Positions 1-7,291 of a DNA stretch of 27,868 nt are shown piece after piece (positions within the stretch are counted from its first letter, which is position 1; every line of letters starts with the position of its first letter). Below the pieces are notes generated by a model, which made no database searches, was not told the DNA's origin, and saw only the letters and a program-made list of their open reading frames with translations. This DNA is from a virus, in the IMG/VR virus record IMGVR_UViG_3300050023_000010, positions 1 to 27,868 of that record; one strand, 5' to 3'. The translations under genes and the position numbers were made by a program.

Positions 1-505
1 TTGATGTAAGTTTAGATAGCTCTCTGACTATCATGGAATAACTTTCAGCGTTAGCCAGACCTCTGTATATCATTGTGGTAAACTTATCCACGTCCTCGGC
101 ATAAATGCTGGGAAAGCGTTCCCTGTTATGACATCTTAGTTCGCTAAGCTTATCGGTATCCAATTCTGAGTCCTCATCTTCGGCCATATCGTCAGTGCAA
201 ATCTCTAAGTCCTCGGTCAAGTAATCCTTGCTTTGCTTGCCTAAAAATCTTATCATTTCATGATGGACGACTGTGGTTAGAAATGTATGCAGATTTCCCT
301 TTTTAGGATTATACGACTTGCATGCATACTGAATACGAGATGCAGATTCCTGAAACATATCGTCACGGTATGTAGAATCGTATCCAGATATGATGACCTC
401 TATAAGACTAGTTGACATTTCTATTATCTTAGCCATCAGTTCCGGTTTTCCGGTTCTTTGCCATTCTATAACCAATTCAGTGACCTGATCATTTTCGAAT
501 ATCAT
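1..505 (-). CDS. Sigma-70-like (T4 gp55-like) transcription factor, 3' part cut by window edge
   Basis: An open frame runs from an ATG at 505 off the left edge, about 168 codons without a stop. Residues near 45-95 have the look of sigma region 2: YRDDMFQESASRI, then YNPKKGNLHTFLTTVVHHEM and IRFLGK, which match the usual 'DDLxQEGxxxLxxAxxxFDPxKGxxFxTYxxxxIRxxMxxFL' layout. An acidic linker follows, then a helical stretch that could be region 4. The N-terminal WQRTGKPELMAK segment and overall plan resemble T4 gp55 and related phage late sigma factors. It presumably directs host RNA polymerase to phage promoters. The start is uncertain: a GTG at 532 is in frame and neither start has a clear ribosome binding site. 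It follows the zinc-ribbon gene by 34 bases. The family call is by pattern only. Confidence 0.72.
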   Translation of the reverse strand, partial: MIFENDQVTELVIEWQRTGKPELMAKIIEMSTSLIEVIISGYDSTYRDDMFQESASRIQYACKSYNPKKGNLHTFLTTVVHHEMIRFLGKQSKDYLTEDLEICTDDMAEDEDSELDTDKLSELRCHNRERFPSIYAEDVDKFTTMIYRGLANAESYSMIVRELSKLTS

Positions 506-539
506 AAGCTGTGCAATAGTGGCAACAACCACGATGTGA

Positions 540-713
540 CTATGTCAATTGTAAACATCGCAGTGCGTTAGCATTGTGTATCTCCTTTCCACAATCAATA
601 CAATATCTGTGTATTACTACCTTATTAAGTTTATTGTATGCAACCTTACAATTATGACAACGTATGGCTCTAAACGTTATTATTTTGTCACAATCTGTGC
701 AGCGATATACCAT
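540..713 (-). CDS. Small zinc-ribbon-like protein (57 aa)
   Basis: The ATG at 713 lies 7 bases after the RuvC stop and the frame ends in TAG at 540. The product carries three CxxC pairs (CTDC near residues 5-8, CHNC near 19-22, CIDC near 39-42) plus a final Cys near 53. This is a typical metal-binding spacing for a small treble-clef or double zinc-ribbon domain. It is rich in Lys/Arg/Asn and has no hydrophobic segment. It sits between the Holliday junction resolvase and a sigma-like factor, so a nucleic-acid or RNA-polymerase binding role is possible but unproven. The ribbon regularity and tight fit between neighbours argue that it is real. Confidence 0.65.
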   Translation of the reverse strand: MVYRCTDCDKIITFRAIRCHNCKVAYNKLNKVVIHRYCIDCGKEIHNANALRCLQLT

Positions 714-720
714 AATAGTA

Positions 721-1206
721 CTACCCGTACATTATTCTACAATATTCGGCAAGACACAAACTGTCTGCCATTCCGCTGTGTGCTTTCTTGGATCGTGGCG
801 TTGCCAGCAATGAGACGCTAGGGAAAATTCTAGAGCAATAGTCAATAGCTGATTGTTTGTCCTTAAGCGTACCAGCTAATATTACTTTCTTCCACTGTTG
901 CGGAGAAACTAAATATCTTGGAATGCCTAAGGTGGCAAGCACGCCATGGACTGCTCCGGTCACAAAGCCAAACTTGAACATGGAGGTCACTCCCTGCCCA
1001 GGCATGGCATGAACGTTCTCGACGACCGCAATGGTTGGATCCTTGCTGGACAGTAATTCTGCTAAAGCAGTCAAGTCTAAATCCTTACCGGCTATCGGCA
1101 TAGGACGGACTTTTACCATCTGCAAGAATGGATCATCCTCAACTAAGATGATTGCTATGCCACCAGTCAATCCCGGATCAATGCCGCAAAATCTGCGAAG
1201 TGTCAT
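721..1206 (-). CDS. RuvC-like Holliday junction resolvase
   Basis: A 161-residue RNase H-fold nuclease. Visible catalytic features are GIDPGLTGGIA (Asp10), VVENVHAM (Glu63) and a C-terminal HSGMADSLCLAEY motif (His143, Asp148), the expected acidic set of RuvC-type resolvases. The PQQWKK segment before the last motif is common in phage RuvC-like proteins. It would cleave branched DNA during recombination-dependent replication or before packaging. Its ATG overlaps the end of the upstream 5'-3' exonuclease (ATGA), so the two are probably translationally coupled. Length is normal for the family. Confidence 0.86.
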   Translation of the reverse strand: MTLRRFCGIDPGLTGGIAIILVEDDPFLQMVKVRPMPIAGKDLDLTALAELLSSKDPTIAVVENVHAMPGQGVTSMFKFGFVTGAVHGVLATLGIPRYLVSPQQWKKVILAGTLKDKQSAIDYCSRIFPSVSLLATPRSKKAHSGMADSLCLAEYCRIMYG

Positions 1207-2150
1207 ACAGGACTCCTACGCCCACACACGGTGGGCATGCGTATGATATCTGCCTTAAGTTGTGGAGCACTGAGCGTCGTCAGTGCGTTTGGCAGTTCCA
1301 GCAAGGATACGAAAGCATTAGCCAGCAGCCACTTCTTGACAGCTTGCTTGCTTACTGGACGATAATTGGCGATTTCATTGACGATAGCCTGACGGCTTCC
1401 CGTTCGGTCTGCATATAGCGCCATCGTGAAGACGTTCTTTACTAATCTATCCCATCCGAACTCTATGATTGCGGACGCAGTTTTCTCACGGATATCGCCT
1501 ATAGGACTTTTGCCGTTGGCAGCGTTGTAGATACCTGATAGGTCTTTGAAGGCCTCGAATAATTTGGTAGCAGTTGCCGGCCCAATTCCCATCACTCCAG
1601 GAATGTTGTCTGAGCTATCACCTTGGATAGCTCTCCAGTCCACGTACCTGTCTAGCTTGGTGCCCGTAACTTCCTCAAAGTTGGATACGGTTACGACCTT
1701 ATCTTTAGCCGGCACGAACACGCTTGTCGTGGCATTGACAGCCTGTAGGAGATCCGCATCTCCAGTAACAATCAAATTATTGCCATCCAATATCCTACTG
1801 GCTTGGTACAGCAAATCATCAGCTTCAGTCATGGACTTTCGTACGCTTACAATTCCTGCAATATTGAAGAAATTGGATAGCTCGTTAAGCTGCCTTAGGA
1901 AGTCCTCATACTCCTCAGCATCTCCATGATCTCTGCCTGTTTTATACGATGGAACAGCCACGCAACGAAACTGCGGAACCCCACCATCGTACATAACAAG
2001 CACGCTTGTTGGCTTGAATCGCTTGATAAGTGATTCGATATTCTTTATAAAGCCATAGGTCACGCTTACATCTATGCCATGGTTATCAAGGTGAAAGACG
2101 TGCCTACACCTGTGAGCCATGTGGTTGCCGTCCACCAATAGGTTCAGCAT
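1203..2150 (-). CDS. 5'-3' exonuclease / flap endonuclease (PIN-like fold)
   Basis: A 315-residue protein with the signatures of the Pol I N-terminal nuclease/T4 RNase H family: LLVDGNHMAHR at the N terminus, TEADDLLYQ and TGDADLLQ metal-binding motifs, and GDSSDNIPGVMGIGPATA, the helix-hairpin-helix (H3TH) DNA-binding motif. It should remove RNA primers and 5' flaps. This is the activity missing from the phage polymerase encoded at 7989-10661, which has no 5' nuclease domain. The start is ATG preceded by GAGGA and overlaps the recA stop. About 60 C-terminal residues after the H3TH domain are not recognisable. Confidence 0.9.
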   Translation of the reverse strand: MLNLLVDGNHMAHRCRHVFHLDNHGIDVSVTYGFIKNIESLIKRFKPTSVLVMYDGGVPQFRCVAVPSYKTGRDHGDAEEYEDFLRQLNELSNFFNIAGIVSVRKSMTEADDLLYQASRILDGNNLIVTGDADLLQAVNATTSVFVPAKDKVVTVSNFEEVTGTKLDRYVDWRAIQGDSSDNIPGVMGIGPATATKLFEAFKDLSGIYNAANGKSPIGDIREKTASAIIEFGWDRLVKNVFTMALYADRTGSRQAIVNEIANYRPVSKQAVKKWLLANAFVSLLELPNALTTLSAPQLKADIIRMPTVCGRRSPV

Positions 2151-3181
2151 TATTCGTCCTCCACTACTGCAACTCCCATGTCAGGCTGATAGTCCATCAT
2201 GTAATTGGCTATGGCCTCGTAATTCTTGTCGAAAATGCCAGGCCATTCCTTCTTGGTACAGGTTATGGCTAAATCACCAATTGATAGGCTATAGGTAGGT
2301 CCCTTATGAGTCATCAACTCATTATCGATAAGGTACTGAAAGGCACTCATGGCATCATCAATGCCTGAACCAAAATGTATCGGTAAAGTAGCTTCCCTAA
2401 AGGGAATAGCCACCTTATTCTTGGTAACGATTGCCTTGGTATTCATGCCTATCTTACGCTTCTTCTTATTGGCACGCTCAACCACGATACTGGACGTCAG
2501 TTTCAGTTCCACACGGACTGATGAGTAGAACGATAAGGCTTTGCCACCGAACGTTGCAACATCGTCGCCACCGAAAACCATACCAATCTTCTCACGAGTT
2601 TGGTTCAGTACCAACATGCAAACTCGTTTCTTAGATATGACGCGACAAAATTTTCGAAAACCTTGTGATATGATGGCAGCATGACGGCCGTAAAAACTTT
2701 TTCCAGCCTCTGCTTCCATTTCCTGTTTAGCTGACGTTGCAGCCACACTATCCCATATCAGCAATAATATAGAGTCCTTATCAGCTTTCTCCTTAGCCTC
2801 AACCATATCATCGCAGAATTCGAATACCTGTTCGCAAGTATCAGGACTGACATAGATAAGGTTATCAATATCGACGCCTAGCACTTTCATAAGTTCCTGT
2901 GACACGGCTGTTTCTGTATCAATATAGCCAACTGTTATCCCCTGAGATTGAGCTAAGGCTGCTACTTGGGCAGCAATCAAACTCTTACCTGAGGAGTTCT
3001 CTCCATACATCTCAGTCACACGTCCGATGGGCAAACCGCCACCCATCACAGCGTCCAAAGCCACACATCCTGTGCTAAGCCACTCTGTTACATTGCATGG
3101 GGAACCTTCAGCCGACAATAAATCTACATCAATATGCTTCTTGGCTTTAAGTTCCTTAAGGATTTCAGACGTTTTACTCAT
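2150..3181 (-). CDS. recA: RecA-like recombinase
   Basis: A 343-residue strand-exchange ATPase. The Walker A motif GENSSGKS is at residues 60-67, GYIDTE follows at about 90, and the Walker B strand LLLIWDSVAA is near 140. The segment LVLNQTREKIG corresponds to RecA loop L1, followed by GGKALSFYSSVRVEL. This layout is closer to bacterial RecA than to T4 UvsX, although family boundaries cannot be settled by eye. It acts on SSB-coated single strands and would cooperate with SbcD and RuvC encoded nearby. The ribosome binding site is GAAGGAT, 6 bases before the ATG. The C terminus is acidic (VVEDE), as in many RecA proteins. Confidence 0.92.
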   Translation of the reverse strand: MSKTSEILKELKAKKHIDVDLLSAEGSPCNVTEWLSTGCVALDAVMGGGLPIGRVTEMYGENSSGKSLIAAQVAALAQSQGITVGYIDTETAVSQELMKVLGVDIDNLIYVSPDTCEQVFEFCDDMVEAKEKADKDSILLLIWDSVAATSAKQEMEAEAGKSFYGRHAAIISQGFRKFCRVISKKRVCMLVLNQTREKIGMVFGGDDVATFGGKALSFYSSVRVELKLTSSIVVERANKKKRKIGMNTKAIVTKNKVAIPFREATLPIHFGSGIDDAMSAFQYLIDNELMTHKGPTYSLSIGDLAITCTKKEWPGIFDKNYEAIANYMMDYQPDMGVAVVEDE

Positions 3182-3184
3182 TAA

Positions 3185-3490
3185 TTATCCTTCATACACT
3201 GCCAGTTCAACTGGCTCGGTGCAATATTCTTTATGAAACGTATGAATGTAACAATATCTGGTTGCGTAGTGCTCTGTGTACCTCGAGTCATCAAGCAGCT
3301 TGCCGCATCCGCAATCGCAGTAATGTACTTCTCCGTTGGCTCTTTCTTCCCTGAAGCGAGGAGTTGCCTTTATGATTTGAATGCCTTCTTCCTTACGCTT
3401 CCAATACTGCTTCCTGCCATGCTCACGCTTGTAAACCAGTCTGTAAGCATCACGTGCCTTGCGTTCCTCATCAGTAAGCTTTCTGCTCAT
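3185..3490 (-). CDS. Small basic zinc-binding protein, possibly nuclease-related
   Basis: A 101-residue product. The N-terminal half is strongly basic and helical (many Lys/Arg/Glu). The C-terminal half has CDCGCGKLL and then CYIHTFHKEYC, a Cys/His layout suggesting one metal site. An HNH or homing-endonuclease-associated zinc domain is possible, but I see no clear HNH catalytic triad. The start is taken at the ATG at 3490 because the GGAGG is 5 bases upstream of it and only 2 bases from the GTG at 3493. It lies between the NADAR gene and recA with almost no spacing, so it is part of the same transcription unit. Confidence 0.62.
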   Translation of the reverse strand: MSRKLTDEERKARDAYRLVYKREHGRKQYWKRKEEGIQIIKATPRFREERANGEVHYCDCGCGKLLDDSRYTEHYATRYCYIHTFHKEYCTEPVELAVYEG

Positions 3491-3499
3491 CACTCCCTC

Positions 3500-3931
3500 C
3501 TACGGCATAGGTATAGCACGTGCAAACGATCTATATGCCATAAGCAACCTACCTAGCCAATTCTCTCCAACTCCATCACACTTTCCCCAAAACGTATCAT
3601 GCCACATATTACCTTCGACCAATTCTTGATTGCCAGTTGCTACAAGTTTCGCTCTAAGATCACGATTCTGATCAAATTTCATGCTAATGACCATTCTCAT
3701 GTGATCAACTTTAGTTCTTTGCCAATCCTCTTGGCATGCAAAGCGTCTGCCAAGACGTTTAGCTTCTCCAGGTGTATATGCTTGACGAATGCGTTCAGAG
3801 TCTTCATAGGTAGCACATTTTAGCGATTGATACAAATGTTCTGCCGTAGGATATATGGCACCGGCATATATAATTGGTGATGGGTAAAAGTTTGATAAGA
3901 ATCTGTACTCGCCTTGAAATTCAGCTATCAT
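3500..3931 (-). CDS. NADAR / YbiA-like N-glycosidase
   Basis: A 143-residue protein with the NADAR signature throughout: FQGEYRFLSNFYPSPI at residues 5-20, YPTAEHLYQSLK near 27-38 (conserved Glu-His), a WxxxK segment in the middle and WLGRLLMAYR near the end. NADAR-family enzymes act on N-glycosidic bonds of ADP-ribose or riboflavin-pathway intermediates; some members remove ADP-ribose from guanine in DNA. In a phage this could reverse host ADP-ribosylation defence or handle NAD metabolites. The ATG overlaps the SbcD stop (ATGA). Length is normal for a stand-alone NADAR domain. The family call is strong; the substrate is inference. Confidence 0.88.
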   Translation of the reverse strand: MIAEFQGEYRFLSNFYPSPIIYAGAIYPTAEHLYQSLKCATYEDSERIRQAYTPGEAKRLGRRFACQEDWQRTKVDHMRMVISMKFDQNRDLRAKLVATGNQELVEGNMWHDTFWGKCDGVGENWLGRLLMAYRSFARAIPMP

Positions 3932-5202
3932 TCTCGTCTCCGTAACTTCCTTACAGGCTCTTCAGTCTCAGACTTCGGTGGCTCGTAATCAACTTCTTCC
4001 GACATCATGGACTCCGCTAATGATACTAAACTTGCCTCTTCAGATTCAGAAACGTCCAGCACCTGTTCGAAGTAAACTTTCAGCAATTCCATTGGCGTCA
4101 TGCCGGGATGAAAGTCATCTTTGGATACACGTAGCATTGAATCGCTTCTTGCATCTATATGACACGATGAAATTGTGTATGCTCCTGCTGCCATGACTGC
4201 TTCTTGGATGGCTTCCACGTCTAGCTTGAAACGCAGTTCAGCCGGCATCTTAACAAGGATACGTACTACCGCATCTTTAAGCGTACGCTGCTTGATTAAA
4301 TCAAGCATAATCTTAGTAGGATCACCTTTAAGGATATTCTTGGATAGCGTAACGTAAGGACGTGCATCTAACTGCACGAACTCCCACGTAGCCGGATATC
4401 CAGCGTCAGTAATCACACCATAAATGAAGCCTTTGTCCTCATGTTCTTCGTTGAATGAGACACGTTCGATGCTACCTGCATAAACTACAGGAGGATCTGC
4501 ATTAAGCTCCTGAAATTTGTGTATGTGCCCCAAGGCCACGTAGCTCCAACACGGATCCACAAGGTCCTCCAGATTCACAGTCGCATCGCTAAACATATTC
4601 ATCGAACTTTCGGCACCACTGGTCGCCCCATTCACTGTAAAGTGTCCTAGCAGGACGTTTGGTACATCCTCAGACGTCTGCTCAACCATAGCCTTGATAA
4701 TACCGGACATCTTAGCACGTATCAGTTCCTGTGTCTTTTCAACTGGACGATTGCGGATATCATCGCCAAGGATTTGACGAGTGGGATAGGGAAGCGTGCC
4801 GACGGTCAGCATTCCGGACTTTGTTTGTATGTCCAAAAGCTCATAAGCGTTTCCCACATGAATATTTGGTACAGCCAGCGTGTTATAAACTTCTACCGAC
4901 GATGGCTTATCCATACGACTGATGTCGTGATTTCCTACCAACATGACAACCGGACATATGGCAGCAAGCCTTGTCAAACGCTTGCTTGCTTCATTTAGGA
5001 TTTGGGGAGTGGGCGAATTAGTGTGAAATAAGTCACCGGTAAAGAAGGCGACGTCGACTGCTTCCTGCTCAGCGAAATCGATGATTGCGTCAAAGGAGTC
5101 CAAATAATCAAGAACACGACCGTTGATCCTAGTAACTGTGTCTATAGGTCCCACACTATCCATTCCAAAGTGACAGTCGCTAAAATGGATGAACTTTATC
5201 AT
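3928..5202 (-). CDS. SbcD/Mre11-like (T4 gp47-like) nuclease subunit
   Basis: A 424-residue calcineurin-type metallophosphoesterase. The five metal-site motifs are visible in order: FSDCHFG (8-14), GDLFHTNSPTP (about 56), VGNHD (about 92), LGHFTVNG (about 208) and LGHIHKF (about 250). The capping domain follows, and the tail (last 60 residues) is Glu/Ser-rich and ends in a basic RKLRRRE. Such proteins pair with an SbcC/gp46 ATPase to resect DNA ends and load recombinase. No SbcC gene is adjacent; in this window only recombination partners follow. The start ATG overlaps the DNA methyltransferase stop (ATGA). A copy of the repeated 13-base motif lies inside its last 110 bases. Confidence 0.9.
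   Translation of the reverse strand: MIKFIHFSDCHFGMDSVGPIDTVTRINGRVLDYLDSFDAIIDFAEQEAVDVAFFTGDLFHTNSPTPQILNEASKRLTRLAAICPVVMLVGNHDISRMDKPSSVEVYNTLAVPNIHVGNAYELLDIQTKSGMLTVGTLPYPTRQILGDDIRNRPVEKTQELIRAKMSGIIKAMVEQTSEDVPNVLLGHFTVNGATSGAESSMNMFSDATVNLEDLVDPCWSYVALGHIHKFQELNADPPVVYAGSIERVSFNEEHEDKGFIYGVITDAGYPATWEFVQLDARPYVTLSKNILKGDPTKIMLDLIKQRTLKDAVVRILVKMPAELRFKLDVEAIQEAVMAAGAYTISSCHIDARSDSMLRVSKDDFHPGMTPMELLKVYFEQVLDVSESEEASLVSLAESMMSEEVDYEPPKSETEEPVRKLRRRE
4022..4034 (-). promoter_or_regulatory. Copy G of the CAAGTTTAGTATG motif (inside SbcD gene)
   Basis: The minus strand reads CAAGTTTAGTATC, 12 of 13 matches to the consensus. It lies about 100 bases upstream of the NADAR start, within coding sequence, in the same orientation as the genes. 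It could serve as an internal promoter for the NADAR-recA-ruvC group. Because it sits in coding sequence it is the copy most likely to be coincidental. Confidence 0.45.
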
Positions 5203-5918
5203 AGTACTTCCAAATGTTTATCTATACGTTTAACCATCACATCGAAATATGCAGCATCTTTCTCAATCAATATGGCACTTCTTCCTGTATTAATAGCAGC
5301 TATACCTGTCGTGCCACTGCCAGCTGCAATATCCAATACTACATCACATGGATTAGTATATGTACGTATAAGATACTCATATAATGCTACATTCTTCTGT
5401 GTAGGATGAAGTTTAGACGTATTGCGAGTCATGCTGAGTATAGTTCTAGGATAATTAGTAAATTCTTGTATATTGGAAGTTCCGGCACTTCCGTAATTAC
5501 TGCCATTTCCTCCTCGACGTACGAGTTTGTTATAAGGTTGTATGTCTTGCGGATTATATACTGCAGTATGTGCATAAAATACAACTATATTTTCGTGCTG
5601 CAGCATGGGTCTGTTGTGAGCATTTAAATGTCCGGTAGCTGTAATCTTATTCCATATCCACTCGTATTTGAAATCTTTTAGATTACTCATTACTAACATA
5701 CTAGTAAATGGCTGACTACACGTAGTAACAAATGATCCATTAGCTTTTAATAATCGTTTTACTTGTAACCACATTGGCTCAAATGGAATTATAGTATCCC
5801 ACACATTTTGTGTAGTGCCATAAGGCAAATCTGTTATAACTGCATCAACGCTGTGTTCTGTAAGTGTTGACATAATATCCAGACAATCGCCTAATAACAT
5901 AGTTATTTCGCAAGACAT
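5199..5918 (-). CDS. DNA (adenine-N6 or cytosine-N4) methyltransferase, beta-type
   Basis: A 239-residue amino-methyltransferase. The catalytic motif IV DLPYGTTQNVW is near residues 30-40, and the SAM-binding motif I VLDIAAGSGTTGIAA lies near the C terminus. This order (IV before I) is that of beta-type enzymes such as many phage orphan methylases. DLPY is more usual for adenine-N6. A HPTQKN segment before motif I is also typical. No restriction enzyme is adjacent, so it is probably a solitary methylase protecting phage DNA or marking it. The ribosome binding site AAGGAAAC precedes the ATG directly after the SSB terminator hairpin. The codon mix is more AT-rich (AGT, ATA, TTA) than its neighbours, which may indicate separate acquisition. 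Confidence 0.88.
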   Translation of the reverse strand: MSCEITMLLGDCLDIMSTLTEHSVDAVITDLPYGTTQNVWDTIIPFEPMWLQVKRLLKANGSFVTTCSQPFTSMLVMSNLKDFKYEWIWNKITATGHLNAHNRPMLQHENIVVFYAHTAVYNPQDIQPYNKLVRRGGNGSNYGSAGTSNIQEFTNYPRTILSMTRNTSKLHPTQKNVALYEYLIRTYTNPCDVVLDIAAGSGTTGIAAINTGRSAILIEKDAAYFDVMVKRIDKHLEVL

Positions 5919-5929
5919 AATTGTTTCCT

Positions 5930-5966
5930 TAAAAGCTGGGAGGCTGGAGGATCAGCCCAGCCTCCC
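5930..5966 (-). terminator. Rho-independent terminator after SSB gene
   Basis: A perfect 10-bp GC-rich stem pairs 5957-5966 with 5938-5947 (GGGAGGCTGG arm) around a 9-base loop. On the minus strand it is followed by AGCTTTTAA. It begins 20 bases past the SSB stop. The T-run is short, so some read-through into the methyltransferase gene is likely. Confidence 0.8.
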
Positions 5967-5985
5967 ATTCCCAGGAGGATAATTG

Positions 5986-6999
5986 TTACCGTCTGGTTGA
6001 CCGACGTGCGAGCCGGGAAGCTACCTCACGTTTGGCAGGTGCAACTTCCTCTTCAGGATCGTCCTCAACGACTTCTTCTTTGGCTTTGCGTGCCACAGGA
6101 GCAGGAGTCGCTGCCTTGCGTGCCGGAGTGCGAACTGGCTCTTCGTCAGGATCTTCTTCCGTAGTTTCAGCCGTATTATCGTCCTCGCCCATCAGGTCGC
6201 CGTCCAGTTCCATTTCTCGGCTGATGCGGTCGTAAGGCATAACCCACACAGCATGTTCGCCAGCCAGTTCCTTGTCTTCTTCCGGATCATCAGATACTTC
6301 TACGTACGACAGGTCTTTGGCTTTAGCCATCCATTCCAAGATAAGGTTTGGATCCTCTGATACAGGACTGCTCTTGCGACGAGGAGTCACGCTATATTCA
6401 GTCTCAAAGCCTGTGCCAGAGCGTTCAACCGTAATGTCCAGGCCATCGGCCAGGTCAGTGATATCGCCATAGTCCGGATCGGAGATGATTGACTGAATGG
6501 CAGTGAAAATCTTGACGCCAGGAGTGAAGATCTTGGGACCAGCCTTGTCATCGCCACGCACGATGATGTTCATCCAGAAGGCTTTCCGCAAGCCTAACTC
6601 TTTGGCAAGTGCCTTGGAAGCCTTATCGCCTTTCCACAGGTCGCCGGTCAGGTCGCACACAGGGCAGTCCAACTGTCCTTCAGACGTGAATTTCGGGCAG
6701 TAGCAGTGCTTCTTGCCGTCAGGAGGGAAGGAGTGCTTGCCGACAGGTTGGAAGAAGTATTCCATTTCGCCATGAGGCTCTACCACGAACTCTGTATCCT
6801 TGCCGGTCTCCGGATCAACCATCACAAAGGACAGTTCTTCCTTGCCAATCTCAGGCAAGATGCGAATGATGGATTTGCCCTCTTTTGGGCTCCAGAAGCC
6901 AGCGCCACCGCCACCCAGATCGACATTCTTCAGCTTGGCTTGCATCTTGGCAAGTCGTTCGGCACGAGACATTTTGGTTGGTACAACAGGTTTAGGCAT
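5986..6999 (-). CDS. gp32-like single-stranded DNA-binding protein
   Basis: A 337-residue protein with T4 gp32-like order. A basic N terminus (MSRAERLAKMQAKLK) resembles the cooperativity segment. The OB-fold core contains a zinc-binding cluster HCYCPKF then CPVC near residues 97-117, equivalent to the gp32 His/Cys3 site. A long acidic tail runs from about 245 (EEDPDEEP, VVEDDPEEE) and ends in a basic RLARRSTRR. The core should coat single-stranded DNA during replication and recombination, and the acidic tail recruits partner proteins. The low-complexity tail resembles that of the 16774-17640 protein. AAAGGAAAT precedes the ATG. It has its own terminator and a highly structured leader, consistent with high, controlled expression. 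Confidence 0.85.
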   Translation of the reverse strand: MPKPVVPTKMSRAERLAKMQAKLKNVDLGGGGAGFWSPKEGKSIIRILPEIGKEELSFVMVDPETGKDTEFVVEPHGEMEYFFQPVGKHSFPPDGKKHCYCPKFTSEGQLDCPVCDLTGDLWKGDKASKALAKELGLRKAFWMNIIVRGDDKAGPKIFTPGVKIFTAIQSIISDPDYGDITDLADGLDITVERSGTGFETEYSVTPRRKSSPVSEDPNLILEWMAKAKDLSYVEVSDDPEEDKELAGEHAVWVMPYDRISREMELDGDLMGEDDNTAETTEEDPDEEPVRTPARKAATPAPVARKAKEEVVEDDPEEEVAPAKREVASRLARRSTRR

Positions 7000-7044
7000 T
7001 TCAATTTCCTTTCAAGCAATTAAGTAAGTTAGTAAGGTAGCGAC

Positions 7045-7063
7045 TGAGTTGGTAAGTAACTCA
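7045..7063 (-). promoter_or_regulatory. Small hairpin in SSB leader
   Basis: Minus-strand TGAGTT (7063-7058) pairs with AACTCA (7050-7045) around a 7-base loop ACTTACC. It lies about 45 bases upstream of the SSB start, immediately after the larger folded RNA block. It is too short to stand alone as evidence but continues the series of helices in this leader. Confidence 0.45.
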
Positions 7064-7291
7064 AGCAAATAGTTGCAGAGAGCAGGCTAATTGGCTGTAG
7101 GATAAAAATTCTCCAACACAAGGAGTTAAGCTGGTGAACAGTGCCTCGCTCAGAATGCCTGTAGTTTTCACCGACCTACGGTTGAGACTCTCTGCACGTG
7201 ATGCCGAACGCATCGGATCACGCAAGGCTAATCCAAGACGAGGGAGACGTCCTGGATTAGCCATGCCTGACACGATACTATAAGCAATCAT
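7061..7291 (-). CDS. Doubtful 76-residue reading frame across the structured RNA
   Basis: The ATG at 7291 overlaps the stop of the 26-residue microprotein (ATGA), which would allow coupled translation. The product (MIAYSIVSGMANPGRLPRLG start) has no recognisable domain, is rich in Ser/Arg/Leu, and has no membrane segment. The same DNA forms several long, nested helices that would by themselves dictate the sequence, so the frame may be fortuitous. No independent ribosome binding site is visible apart from the GAGGAAGC inside the microprotein gene. I keep it as an alternative reading, less likely than a non-coding role. Confidence 0.3.
   Translation of the reverse strand: MIAYSIVSGMANPGRLPRLGLALRDPMRSASRAESLNRRSVKTTGILSEALFTSLTPCVGEFLSYSQLACSLQLFA
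7075..7262 (-). ncRNA. Putative structured RNA upstream of SSB gene
   Basis: Read on the minus strand, five helices can be drawn. Hairpin A pairs 7262-7248 with 7240-7226 (15 bp, one G-U pair, 7-base loop). Hairpin B pairs 7222-7213 with 7207-7197 (10 bp, a single bulged C at 7203, 5-base loop). Outer helix P1 pairs GCAGAGAG (7195-7188) with CTCTCTGC (7082-7075). Inside it, P2 pairs 7179-7175 with 7101-7097 and encloses P3 (7172-7167 with 7138-7133, GGTGAA/TTCACC) and hairpin P4 (7125-7122 with 7114-7111). The wobble in hairpin A is a mismatch on the plus strand, which favours minus-strand RNA. No known riboswitch, group I intron, RNase P or hammerhead signature is recognisable. It may be an autogenous SSB operator or a free small RNA. 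Confidence 0.6.

Noticed and set aside
5996-6235. Long plus-strand Ser-rich reading frame opposite the SSB tail
   Set aside because: It mirrors the acidic Glu/Asp repeats of the SSB gene (GAG/GAT read as serine codons in reverse); no ribosome binding site and opposite to all supported genes.
7075-7262. Group I intron, hammerhead, RNase P or known riboswitch
   Set aside because: None of the conserved core strings of these classes is visible, and the helices do not follow their topology; no flanking split gene is present.
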